Assembly: GCF_022376445.1 (NCBI RefSeq)
Contig: NW_025954976.1
Location: 124,001 to 188,000 of the forward strand
DNA length: 64,000 nucleotides
Origin: Fomitopsis serialis
Taxonomy: Eukaryota > Basidiomycota > Agaricomycetes > Polyporales > Fomitopsidaceae
Reading direction: 5' to 3'
Part shown: piece after piece, positions 35,206-48,665 of the stretch
Layout of the letters: every line of letters begins with the position of its first letter
Numbering within the stretch: the stretch's first letter is position 1
Notes under the pieces: model-generated
Databases searched by the model: none
The model's input: the letters and a program-made list of their open reading frames with translations, nothing else
Told to the model about the DNA's origin: nothing
Position numbers and translations under genes: made by a program

Positions 35206-35856
35206 ATGAGCACCTATAAAGACCTGCGCCCGCTGTTCACTCCTCCATTTCGACAAGCCTCTCGACCAAGGATATCTGCATCCAATCCCGTGCACGCTGG
35301 TAATATGGCCTACTTCCGCCAACTCAATCGACGGTCTACTGCCGGCGAACAGGGCATCCCTCTCTCCTACTCTCCTCGGGACATCCTGGCTGCCGCTATA
35401 TCGCAAGGCACCCTAGACGAACTGCCAAGGATCCTGGGACGTGCTGCCTACGACCTGGATACGTCTGTACAGGGCATCGCGCAGGTCATAGCGTCGCTCG
35501 AGCGGGTCGGGATCGACTTCTCCGGCGCACGGGCGGCCCTGGCGAACTCTGTGGCCCGGCACTGCGCGCGATGCCACAAGACCTACCGCGACCGGGAGAA
35601 CAGTCTGAACGCTTGTGTCGTCTATCACCGCCTTTCGGACGAAGCCGGTGACCTGGGTGGCTCTGATTCTCGTTCGTGTCCGTGTCGAGGGATGGGCATG
35701 ACGTTTGGTGACGCGGAGACCGGAGAGTGCTACCGTGGATGGCACACAGACGACGCCGCACAAGTGGACTACATATTGTCCAGCGCGATTCCGTGCACGG
35801 ACGATGATGGCGGATGCGACAAGCCTACCCGTGCATGGCTCGCAGGACGGAGATGA
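35206..35856 (+). CDS. Cys/His-rich hypothetical protein, probable zinc-binding
   Basis: A single-exon frame whose Cys/His spacing suggests zinc binding. The first half contains YSPRDILAAAISQGTLDELP and DLDTSVQGIAQVIASLERVG. The second half has CARCHKTY at about 35567, a Cys and His 12-17 residues later (NACVVYH), then CPCRGMGMTF and GECYRGWHT. I recall a similar C-x2-CH ... C-x3-H ... C-x-C ... GxHT layout in other basidiomycete hypothetical proteins, but I cannot name a family. The start at 35206 is the first ATG giving a protein-like N-terminus; the frame is also open upstream to 35161. The protein ends in KPTRAWLAGRR at 35856. It lies directly after the broken F-box copy F. Confidence 0.6.
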   Translation: MSTYKDLRPLFTPPFRQASRPRISASNPVHAGNMAYFRQLNRRSTAGEQGIPLSYSPRDILAAAISQGTLDELPRILGRAAYDLDTSVQGIAQVIASLERVGIDFSGARAALANSVARHCARCHKTYRDRENSLNACVVYHRLSDEAGDLGGSDSRSCPCRGMGMTFGDAETGECYRGWHTDDAAQVDYILSSAIPCTDDDGGCDKPTRAWLAGRR

Positions 35857-38706
35857 CGTAGGTGAGAACTCGCATACGTGAATTAGCAGTAGGTATCATG
35901 ACGCTCATGCAATCTTTCCGTCTTGTAGATGATTCTCCGTCCATTCCGACTAAATTCTGTTGACTCGACATATTGCACTTGTTTAGTTCATGCTACTGAA
36001 CAGCGTATGCCAGTCCGCTGTTCTCTTGCTCAAAATTTGCTGTGCTTCTACCTCACTCGATCAATACCAGATTGACTTAATGGATCGGAATTCTCTTGAA
36101 GTCTGTACGTGAAACTGGGTCTCTGGAAGGCTATGACGTCCGTGAGTACCCATTCACAATTGACCCATCTCTGAACCGTCTCCTCGCCGCCGTCATCCTC
36201 ATCACCTGTGCCTTCTCCTACGGTCTCGACCAAGTCCAGATCCTGTGAGTGACCTTGGTCAACACACACTGGTATACAGTGAGTCTTGATTCAAGTTTTA
36301 AGATTGTAGCTACAGACTCGTTGACCTTGGCTTTTGTTTGACTCGGGTTCGAATCATTCGAGATTGGTGTCACCGAAGCTGTTCGCCGCAGGGGTACATA
36401 AGGCCAGCACAGACAGCCGCGGCTCTCTGGGCCATTTTCTGCAGACGGCCTGTGGCCCCAGATACGACGCCTGTTTGACGCGGAGCATATCGTGGAAGAC
36501 ACGTCCGGCGAACGGTCTGTCGGCCAGCCATGGATCCTAAGATACAATTACCGGGCGGAAGTCAGAAACGGCAACAAGAGAGGGAGGACCGAAAGAAGGC
36601 GTCGCCCAACGCGGATGTTCTGGGGTCGTAAATTCAACCGAGACCTGGGTTGCTTGCTGTTCGTGCGGAGCAAGGCGGTACTCCGACGGCAAGAGGCCGA
36701 GGGTGCAACGTTAGATGCTCATCCGGACAACATGACCGTACGTGCGGCAGTTTGGAAGCCTGGTGTCTAACACCGTCAGGAGTTACCGCAAGGTGGTCTG
36801 TGCTGGAAAGGCAATGGTGAGGACGTCGGTTTCCTTGCCTAATCTCGTCCGTACGGCGAGGTCACAACTCGGGTGCGGATAGTGTACAAGCCACAGTGCT
36901 TGGCACGCGATGCTATATTGGCAGTCGCACTGATCTGCGGGGTGTACTGGCATGCTGTGAAGCTTGATACTCAGTCCAGGGGAGAGGACACAGATCTAGA
37001 CCCACGGAAAAGGCTCCGTGCCGTCACATTTCCATGTTTCACGGAGAGAGAAAGAACAAGAGCATGCATTCCATTCGATGACAGACCCACATACCTGCCC
37101 ATTGGCCCGCAGAACGCTAGGGATGTACCACTTCTACTATGAACGAGGGAGAAGACAGAGAAAAAATGGAGCCGGTGGCGACGGAGGCGAAGACTCGGGA
37201 AGTTCGAGCGAAGGGTAGTAACGTCACTGAAGGCACTGGCAAACTCTGCCCACGGACAGTTTTCACGAAGCACAAGGGGCGTGACGCGGATCCTCTCGAG
37301 CGAACGATCAGGTCATGAGCGAGACATGCCGTACAGTAGGAAAATATTCAGTCGGACGAAGACGCGGAAGAGAATATACCGGGACCTTCAAATGGAGAGG
37401 GTGCACGGAAAACGGAGAATAGGAGACTCGGCTGAAGAGAAATGAAACAGAGTGGCGAACTTGAACGACGGCAAGGGGCCGATCCAGAAAACTTCAACTC
37501 ACCGGAGACTACGGAGATGTCTTGCTCGAAGTACTAGGGCGTCCATCTCGCCAGATCCTGTTCGAGTAGTTCAGGACCACTTGCACTGCGTGCAAGGATC
37601 ATCCTGGCAGGTCGGTCCGGATATGTGACACATCCCATCGAACCACTGATACTCCATCGTCGGCTGCTACATCTTGTCATTGCTCAGGCCGATATGCCTG
37701 GAGGATGTTCCCGCTGCCAGTGAGATCGAAGCAGACCGATGTCCAAGCTTCAATATCAATACCAACGTGCGATTGCACCACTGGCAAGATTGCACTGTTG
37801 CTGTGCCCGTGGTTAGCGGGGGGTGATAACCAGTGCAGGTGTGCATTTACGTTACCGTATTGCAAATGCACGACGATAGGGATCAGAATACTGGCGTCGG
37901 CATCCCTAGAGTTCAGAAAGGCTGAAGGTATTTAGTGACCGTAGAAAGTAAGGTGATCCGGCTGCCTGGACTCGTGGACACGATGCTGACGCTGGGGCAT
38001 ATCAGGCTGTATGCGTCGACCACGAGCGATAAGTGCTCGTACGCTTTCCGCAATACCGCATGAGATTTACTGTCAAGGCAGCCCTGCGAAGTGCGACGGA
38101 CCTGTGTGGCCAGCACGGCGGTGGTGGTGGGGCGGAGACACCGGACTGGGCGTAAGTGCGCGATCACATCGATCGAGATTGGGATGTTCAGGCACGCGGG
38201 GCCCCTGCCGAGAATGCACGGCCCAACTGTGGCTGGTCGCTGCACCGCTCATCTCTCTTGCGTCCGCCTACGTTCCCGAGTGCCCTCACAGAGGTTCAGA
38301 ACATCACAGACCGGCTCACCCGTGTCGATTGGCCTGCACCCCGCCTCCAAATTCCCTGCGTAAACATCACGATCTGCAAGAAGAGCACTCACGCCTCATA
38401 CCGCCTCCGATGGGCCTCGGAGGCTTGGGTAAGACAGCCTGTGGCCCAGAAGTGACGGCAGCGATGAAGGAAGGTCATGTTCGGGCGAGTCGGCGAGATC
38501 TTAGACCGAACGGCACAACGCGTTCTCAGCATCGAAACATGATGATCTGTTCCATTTTTGCATTCAATCTTCCTCTGGCGCTCGAACGCTCAACTCAACA
38601 TCCCGGTCAACGTATATGAACATCCTCTGAGACACTGCCCTCGTCAGCGGAGCGCCCTCCCCTCTCTCCTACCTCCTGTCATCCTTCTCGTCGTCCTGCT
38701 GTAGCC
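35857..38706. other. 2.85-kb stretch without a supported gene
   Basis: Open frames are short, overlap on both strands and show no domain. The longest (38011-38619, about 200 codons) is rich in Arg, Pro and His as expected for random GC-rich sequence. No inverted repeat, tRNA or LTR was recognised. It must contain the promoter of the MFS transporter at its right end, where CTCTCTCCTACCTCC precedes the ATG at 38707. Confidence 0.4.
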
Positions 38707-41575
38707 ATGAGCAGCTCTGACGCGTCTATCGAGAAAGAGAAGCGCGGCGCCGACCATGAGGTCGCCGAGTCCTACGACGTCGATGTGGCGGCACAGCTGG
38801 TTGCGGGGAGCGACGGTCCTGTAGATCCTGCGGAGGCAAACCGGGTCAAGTGAGCATGTCTTGTCTTCCGTGTCGGTCCACGCATTTGACACCTCACACA
38901 GGCGGAAAATCGACCTCCACATCCTCCCGCTCATGTGCCGTGAGTTCTCCACGCAGACCTCTTTTTCTCGCATTTTCTAACACACTCCCAGTTCTTTACC
39001 TGTACGTGCCACGCAGTCCAGGAATACCGCGCGCATCTGACGCATCGCACTAGAATGCAGTTTGCTGACAAGACGACCCTCGGCCAGTCTGCGGTCCTAG
39101 GCATCCTGTACGTCCACCACCTCCTCTTCATCTTCTCTACCTGTTCCGGAGATACTCCTCTGTTCAACAAACCGCAATACTGCGGCCCCGAGTGTGCAAC
39201 TTCTGGTGTACCTGTGCTGCGAAGAAGTACGGAGCCAGGAAGTTGTATCCCGGCCCATCGTAACAGCACCCGATGCCGCGCGCCAAACTCGTCTTACCAT
39301 ACATGAGAGCGTTCCGCGGCCGTTGCAGGTTTCCCCGTCTCGCGTTCGGAGAAAGCATCGGGTTTAGTGGCGATGCTAGCGTCCGCAGGGCCTTCGTGGC
39401 GAAGGTTTGCTTCGCATGCTATGCTTCGAACCGTGTGCACCGTGCGGCCAGACGCTGGGGAATCGTGTGTTCGCCAGTTGGAAGTCGTACACACCGGGGA
39501 CTGCCTTCGCTAGGGTGTGCATGGAGGCAAGACTGGATGCATCGCCAGTTGGTCTGCGGACGGCCGTTGGTAGTCACCGGCGCTGTCTCCCGTAGGTCAA
39601 CTGCCCGTGTGTCCTCGCCCCAATGCTCTCCAAACCGAAGCAGCAGTGCGACCAATGACAGCACATCCATCTCCGGAACATAGTTCTAAGAGAACATGAC
39701 GCCCCCTCCCGCGCAACGCCGCATACAGCCAGCTAACCTCCCCGCCCCCGCAGGAAAGACGCGCACCTCGGGCAGAACCAGTTCGACTGGCTCAGCACGA
39801 TCTTCTATCTCTCCTTCCTTGCCTTCCAGCTCCCGCAGAGCTACGCGCTCCAGCGGCTCCCCGTCGGCAAGTGGGTCAGCGTGAACATCCTCGTCTGGTC
39901 CATCGCGCTCCTCTGCCACGCCGCCGCGAAGAGCTTCGGCACCCTCCTTGTGTGCCGCTTCTTCCTCGGCATGGCGGAGGGCGCGATCACGCCGGGCTTC
40001 ATGATCGTCACGTCGATGTTCTATACGCGCACGGAGCAGACGAGAAGGGTGGGGTATTGGTGTGAGTGCTTTTTGGCTTTGAAGGGTGGTTGGGTGTTGA
40101 TATGGGCTGGACAGTCTTGATGAATGGCACGGCAGTCATCTTCCTCGGCCTGGTCGCGTACGGGACGCTGCACATCTCGCACGGCGCGCTCGACCCCTGG
40201 CAATGGTCAGTCCACTTCCTCTCCTCCTCGTTCCTCCCCGCCAGGCCTACGCTAACCCGCTCCCGCCTCGCAGGCTGATGATAATCACGGGGCTGATCAC
40301 GTTCGTCACCGCGATCCTCTTCTGGTTCTTCTTCCCCGACTCGCCCGCGACAGCGCGCTTCCTGACGCACGCGGAGAAGGGCGTCGCCGTCGCGCGCATC
40401 AAGACGAACCAGGCGGGCGTCGAGAACAAGCACTTCAAGCGCGAGCAGGTCCTCGAGGTGTTCAAGGACCCGAAGACGTACCTCTTCTTCTTCTTCGCGG
40501 CCATCTCGAACGTCACGAACTCGGTGCGCAGCGTCTCTTCCCAATCCAGGAGTGAGGGTGCTGATGGGTGTCTGCGCGGCAGCTGAGCAACCAGCGCCAG
40601 ATCATCGTCGCGGAGTTCGGGTTCTCCGCGATCGACACGACGCTGCTTGGGTGTGTGGACGGGCTCTTTGAGAGTACGTGCATCGTCGATCTCTCTCCCC
40701 GTCTGTCTAGCGAAGCTCACGGCGCCCGCGCACAGTCATTTGGATCTTCGTCGGCACGATGGGCGCGTCGTACTGGCCGCACGGGCGCGCGTACATGTGC
40801 GCGCTGCACTACCTCGTCGCGATCCTCGGCGCTATCCTCGTCACGACACTGCCGTGGTCGGACAAGGTTGGATTGTTGTTCTCGTATTGGATCGCGAGTG
40901 AGTGTTTTGGTTTTTGTTGTCTGGTGCTCGCTCGTCCCCTGTCGTGGGTGGTATCTCTGTGGTTTCATCGCATCTTTCGTCTGCCACGCACCTACATCTG
41001 CTTCTGCGGATCCCCTTCATTTGTTACCCCTTCTCCATTCCATCTGTCAGACATGCCCTTCGTGCCGCCACCTTCCATCGCTCGTCCTCGCTCAGCCATA
41101 CTGACAACCTCCCCCAGTCAACTACATCGTGCCCTTCGTGATCTTCCTCTCCTGGGTCGGCAACCTCACCGCGGGGCACACCAAGCGCGTGACCACGAAC
41201 GCGATCGTCATGGTCGGGTACGCCGTCGGGAACGCCGTCGGGCCGCAGTACTGGCAGGCGCGGTACGACCCGCGCAACCGCGTGCCGTGGGCGATCCTCG
41301 CCGCGTGCTGGGCCGCCTCGATGCTCATCATCCTCGCGACGCGCTTCTACCTCGCGCGCGAGAACGGGAGGCGCGAGCGCGAGCCGAGGGACGCGACGTA
41401 TGACGAAGTGTACATCGTGGACGAGAAGGGCGAGGAGCAGAGGGTGGATAGGGTGCGTTTTCTTCGTGTTTGCTGTTCGCCGTTGGCTGTGTGGGCTGAT
41501 TCCGTGATGCGTGCAATGTAGGCGTTCTTGGATCTCACCGACATGCAAAATCGGGATTTCAGATACGTGCTGTGA
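38707..41575 (+). CDS. MFS transporter, anion:cation symporter family (Dal5/allantoate-permease type)
   Basis: Twelve-helix plasma-membrane transporter; relatives carry allantoate, nicotinate, pantothenate, biotin or similar organic anions. The cytosolic N-terminus MSSSDASIEKEKRGADHEVA leads to KIDLHILPLMCLLYLMQFAD and KTTLGQSAVLGIL, which match the family's first helix and 'DK' loop. Later come FDWLSTIFYLSFLAFQLPQS, WGSF-type replacement AKSFGTLLVCRFFLGMAEGA, FYTRTEQTRRVGYW, WLMIITGLITFVTAILFWFF, PDSPATARFL and HTKRVTTNAIVMVGYAVGNA. It ends with a charged C-terminal tail finishing DFRYVL. Introns are about 50-140 bp except one of 646 bp at 39108-39753 after the first helix. All exons keep the frame. 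The substrate cannot be read from sequence. Confidence 0.92.
39108..39753 (+). other. Unusually long intron in the MFS transporter gene
   Basis: Splice donor GTACGT at 39108 and acceptor CCCCGCAG at 39753 join VLGIL and KDAHLGQNQ in frame. At 646 bp it is several times longer than any other intron in the window. I see no clear inverted repeats or coding domain inside, but its size suggests an insertion. Confidence 0.65.
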
Positions 41576-42047
41576 TGAGAGAGGATCGCGGGAGGGGTGC
41601 ATACGCGCAAGAAGGATCTTGATGCCAGCTCGGTAGGCATGTATTATATTTGCTTGGGAGACGAACGCGCGTTGGTAGCGTGCATGTAACGACTACTTAT
41701 TGGACGAGCTTTGGGCTATATAATACAGGATACTCACCATAATTAGACTGGAATGAATATGTTTGGCACGTTGTACGAGCTCAACTAAATGTCACGACGA
41801 ACAGCATGGGGCCCGCGTTTGCTGTGATGCTCGAGTCAAATGCTTTTTGATACATTGCACCATTCCGAATCTGTGACACCTACGATATGTAACGTGCATA
41901 GTCAAGTCTTTAGTCTAAGGATATACACGAGTAAAAGCCAATAAGTGAAATACGATAATTAGGTGTTGTCTCTATGGTGTCCGTGTTGTGATGAGAAGTT
42001 AGAAATGTGGTAAGTCTAGCACTGTTCAGCATCTAGGTGACCGACGT
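41576..42047. other. Convergent intergenic region
   Basis: About 470 bp, more AT-rich than its surroundings, between the 3' ends of the MFS transporter and the aminotransferase. It should hold both polyadenylation regions. No gene seen. Confidence 0.5.
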
Positions 42048-43788
<1,741 letters not shown>

Positions 43789-46700
43789 GGTGGGACGACG
43801 GGTAAGACACGCGGGCGAGGGAGTGCGAGGGTAGCTTCGAGCTGCGACCTGTCGAAAAGAATGACGATGGAGTACAAAACGATTGGTGTTATATAGGATG
43901 GCACCGGATCAGCGATGAAGCCACTAATTTTCTATCAGGACACTGGTGAGTAGATGACTCGCGCCCAAGATCCGTCCGGAGGCCCTGGCCGGCTGCGCCT
44001 GTTGAGACCGGAAAAGAGGAAGGGGCGAAGCGCATGGGTTTACGTGCTACGCATCAGAGTTCCTGTCTGACTGGGTCTAACGTTGCAGGGGCTCGGCGTG
44101 AGTCTTAATGAAATGTTCCTTCGAAGGAGCAGAGGCGCGGGGGCGTCTGGAGAGTACCATACCGGCCGGCGAGGTCATCTCAGGGGCAGACACTGCACAG
44201 CATAAACTTTCTCCCGACGTACCGCAGGCTTGCGCACCGACGTCGGGCCCGGGCATGTCTTACAGACGTGGCTCTCGTCCCGAGCAATGGTGGTGGTTCC
44301 ATCCGTGTCGCACCCCGACAGAGGCGGTGAGCGTCGAATGATTGGCCTGACAGAGGTGGGAGTATTCTTGTACGTTGCATAGCAATGCGCTCACCAGTGG
44401 CTTTCCAGCATATGGGTTGCACGTAAACTGACCGCCACCGGTTCTGATCAGTGCAGTGAGAAGGGGCAACAAGTTTCGACGCTTGCCAGAAGAAACCAGC
44501 TGCACAGCCACCAGGCGGTTGCACACACGCCTACCGTTTATGGCAATCACGCCCACGGTGCAGTCGTCCGGTGGTCGTCTGTCACTGTCCAGTGTCCTCC
44601 CCGGATACGATGGCTGCTTGGTCCACGCTTGGTTCACCTATCCATTGCGTTCCCTCGGACTCCCGGATGATTCATGAAGTCTTTCAAGTTGAAGAAGTCC
44701 TTCGTCCTCGGCTACTGTCGAGGGCTTCCTCCGATCGCGTGCGGTCTATCGGGCTGAATACCACCACCCAGCGCACCGCCCGCGGTGATGTTATCCACCT
44801 AGTCTCCATGAGGCACAGTGTCCTGTACACTGGGGGCGTCTTGACTGGGCTCGTCGATTGTTATTTGACCTGCCCTCGGTCGAGCCCCATTTGTATCGCC
44901 ATCGGTTTGCATCGCAGAGCTGATAGATCGTCATACGGTATGGAGAGACATACAAGTTGCTGAGTACGTCCCTTCCTAGCACTTTCCCTATCTCTTTCCT
45001 GATTACGGTAGGTATCGAGCTTACTCCCTGGGGCTGACTGTAGGCCTTCTTTGAGCCCTCCGAGCATACGCAATTTCTCAAAGCTCGAATTCAGTATCAC
45101 GCAACACCTATCGAATGCCCTCTGTTGTCTGATGAACTACGTGCGTACGGTCTCACAGACGGTACCCCTGTCAGTCTCCATATCCGGACCACCCGCCTCC
45201 TTCACGAGCTGGCAGTTTCGCCTTCGGATGCCATGGGCAACGCGTCGGGAACTCAGTACGTTCACACCCACTGTTGGCCCTTTTTTGATGCTACGTGCTC
45301 TTTGCTAAGGCGATCTACCTTGGCCGTTAATCTGGGTATGCGAGTGCTATACCATGATCTCCCCGAGCGCTGTATGCGACCCGTGCATCCCTTGCTGCAG
45401 AAAGTTTCCGTTCCACTGTTTCTCATCCGACAGCTACGGCCGCCGTCGTATACGAAATGCCGGCCATATATTCATTGGTGCCAATCCCCCTTCTTCTTTC
45501 AGGCGCTACGTTCATGTATACCTCCATGCAGCCTAACCCGACTTGCTCCCTCCGCACCCGCTGTAATCAGTCATGTCTCTTGACGCCATTCCAATATCGA
45601 CCAACGTGCTCCCTCATCCTCGTGGTGTCGTCAGCCGCAATATGCAAAACAAACCGCACCCTCGACCGACCTCGACGTACGATCCGTCATGATCTGCGCC
45701 TGCCGACTGTCCGCACATTCAAAAACGCACGGATGATCTCCATGCAACACGACACGATCCGCTCGTTGCTTCTGTTCGTACAGTATGACGAACACCTGAG
45801 CGTGAGCGTCATTGATTTACCCCCAGCCGTGCTGTCCACATAATAGCCCCGAGCGCGCTATGTATGGGTCGGCCCCCGTGGAGTCAGTACTTGTCGCGTT
45901 CTTCGGGACGCTCGTCTGAGCGCAGCGCTGGACACTGTGGTGATAATACAGTCGTACACCAAGGATGGCAAAGGGAGCTAGGTCTAACCAACCTGCATGT
46001 GGTCAGCCCCGACACAATCCGTACTAGACACCCAGATTCTCCGGGTCAATCTCGGGTGAGTTCACTCCTACAGCTACCGTTTCCTAAGTGGTGACTTTGA
46101 GCCTGTGGAAGTAACTTGAAAGTCGAGAACACTGTGGCATTTCACCGTACCCTCCACTTCAAGTGCTCAACAGCTGTGCGTCGTTGCCACTCGTCAATGA
46201 GACGGGAATCCGGACTCTGATCCCTGCTACAGAGCCACCGCACCAGCGCGACAAAGCTGCCTTGACAGTCTTCAGGATGGTATTGCCCTAGAAAAGTGTC
46301 TTGTCTTCCCTGCTGAGTGTCCCCTCCCTTGGCCGGCCCCTGTGTACTGACCGTTACCAGCACCAGAGACGGCGGAAGTATGCTTCAAGATTCCTCGCTG
46401 CTGTTGTCCCATCAGAACTCTCTAGCCTCGCTTCGAACTGTGCTTGACTGCTACACCAGATATGGGGCTTCGCATCCACCTTGTCCTTTTTGACGAAGGT
46501 CAATCGGACAAGACATGGATCCTTGCGCCTGTTCTTCCTGGGGGAGCAAGCATATGACAATTTCCCCGTGTTCTGTGGGTGCAGTAGGGCTGAGCATGAG
46601 CGGATTGCAAGGTGAGTGATGCGGCGCGCTGGCTTGACTTATGGACTCGGATCACTAATGGTGGAAAGTCAATGTCCACCGTTCATCGCGAAAGAAAAGT

Positions 46701-48665
46701 GGGTTGTGCGTGGTTTACTCGAGTGAGCACTCATATCAGATGAGGCAGCAGGCAAACTTATATAACAGCAGAAGGAATGTCCGAACCGTAGCATGTGCGT
46801 TGCTGCAGTTCTACAGGAAGCACGTCGCAAAATGTCGCGCCTTCAGCCGACCTCGGTGCGTGGTAATTTGATACCGCTCTTTTCATTCATTATAATGCTT
46901 ACCGCGTGTAGGTCGACTGTATGAAAGCATACGGGCGAACGCTGAAGCGTCATCGTGTCATTTCTGACCAAGTTGTCTAGCTAAGCGCACCTTGGATGGA
47001 CGCTCACGAACACGCGGCCCTGTGGAGTCAATACCCAATCGGCGAAATTGTCACTACTGGTAAGCAGTGCTTCAGCGCTGGACAGTCTTTCTCAGACTCC
47101 CATTGTCTCAACCTTGATTCTTCCCCTTCTGCCCTTGAACTGCGTCCTGTGGACGTGCATCCTCCGTCGCGGATATATGCTCTCAGACTTTCAATTATGC
47201 TTTGTCTGGCGAGACCCGTACGGCCCTGTCTATCGAACAGCGACAGACATGCGGCACGAACCGGTCATACTTAGGTGATTATTGAACATGGAAATATTGA
47301 CTGTCAGTCACGTGCCGAGTGACCATGCATAACATGGCGTCGGCGGTGCCTGTGGCGCCACAAGCTAATCTCTCCAGACAGTATGTAGACATTTCTTTCA
47401 ACCTACAAGCTTCATCATTCATAACTGACAGTGGCCCGAAAGTGTCACCCTGGTTGCGTTGCGCAAGTGGTTGCTACGAGCTACGCAGCTTGCTCCAGCT
47501 GCCTCGGATCAGGATCTCCTGCTCACTCCTTCGTCCTTGGCACCGTCGATGCTACTACACTTGTAGCTGCTCACGGATCTACTCAGGTGGTTCGTCTGTC
47601 CTCTATTGACATGTCATCGCGGTCAAGACGGCGGCCACTGATCATGATCAGGGACGCTGCCCTCGCGATCGGTAAGATCGTGCGTAGTGATCATCTCACG
47701 GTTGGATCTGGGCGGGAGCATAGTGGGGTGCGTATATATAAATGAGCCCCTGTTGACACATCCGGGGGTCGACGTCTCAACTCATCGTTCCTGTACTACT
47801 CTTTAGACTGGCGAGCTGGCCCCGCCGCATTACTTATGACAATCCTTGGGGATGTCGGCGAAGGAATATTAAACAAAGAACTTAGCTTCCTTGTGTCTCG
47901 GGCCGATCGGGAGGATGACGGTTCTTGGTACTACTCAAATTCAGTTGTGTTACTTACCGGGTGAGTTGAAAGTTCGCACTTAAATTTGTCGACGGCTGCT
48001 TGAAAGTTGATGCGTGCATACACGCGCCCGGGCCGACCGTTGGACTCCGAGTCGAACGATCGTCAGAACCAAGTCAGAACGACTCCTTGTCGACAGTACC
48101 AAGTCTACAGCGCAATGCAAGGCTTCGTAACCCACAATGAACAGATCTCCTGAATATCATGGTAAGGACGAATGCTATGAGCCCAAGAAGCCGCATGCAC
48201 GGACTCGCTTTATCCAGGAACGGGGCAGGTCGGCATGTAGACAGTAGACGTCGGCAATCCAAATGGGGCAGGTTTGATATGTTTCACTCTTGCCGCCGTT
48301 GTCAGAAATTCTGGGTGGCCTGAAATTCGAGCGTAGAAGTCTCACATGTAGGCTGGTCGATGTGGACAAGATAGCGAACCGCAGGGGTTCCGAACTGTCT
48401 ATTGGAGGAGGACACAATCTGTGGAGAATCTCAGCCATATGCGGCCGGGCGGCAAACATGCTGCGGGCCTACAGCAGAGTTCCGACATTTCAAAGTCGCG
48501 GGTAACCAGGGGAGAACAGTCAAATTTGTGCGATTCTCCTCCCGCTGAGGATCTCCACCAGGCGAACCGAGTTCAGCTTCTCCCGATCCTAGAACCTACC
48601 CTGCGCTGTTCGATGGCTCTTTAAGAGACCACGTCCCAATCGGAACGTGAACATTGAAGGCCTCC
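43789..48665. other. 4.9-kb gene-poor region
   Basis: The largest stretch without a confidently supported gene. Open frames are short and mutually overlapping. One exon-like block (45044-45255) is listed separately. A second weak candidate is 47331-47745, where a Cys-containing frame (ARKCHPGCVAQVVATSYAAC) follows a possible 5' exon, but splicing and frame do not agree. No long repeat, LTR, tRNA or transposase domain was recognised. It may be a graveyard of decayed genes or contain diverged lineage-specific genes. Confidence 0.4.
45044..45255 (+). other. Exon-like open block of unknown gene
   Basis: The block follows a good acceptor (GACTGTAG at 45043) and ends at a donor (CAGTACGTTC at 45255). 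It encodes a protein-like segment: FFEPSEHTQFLKARIQYHAT, PLLSDELRAYGLTDGTPVSL, RTTRLLHELAVSPSDAM. After a possible intron (45256-45310) the sequence stays open with STLAVNLG, and then another open piece contains RRIRNAGHIFIGANPPSSF near 45440-45500, in a different frame. I do not recognise the family, and the pieces do not join without an extra base. Confidence 0.3.

Noticed and set aside
36331..36365. tRNA T-loop-like GGGTTCGAATC
   Set aside because: The flanking bases do not form the T stem, and no anticodon arm or acceptor stem could be found around it.
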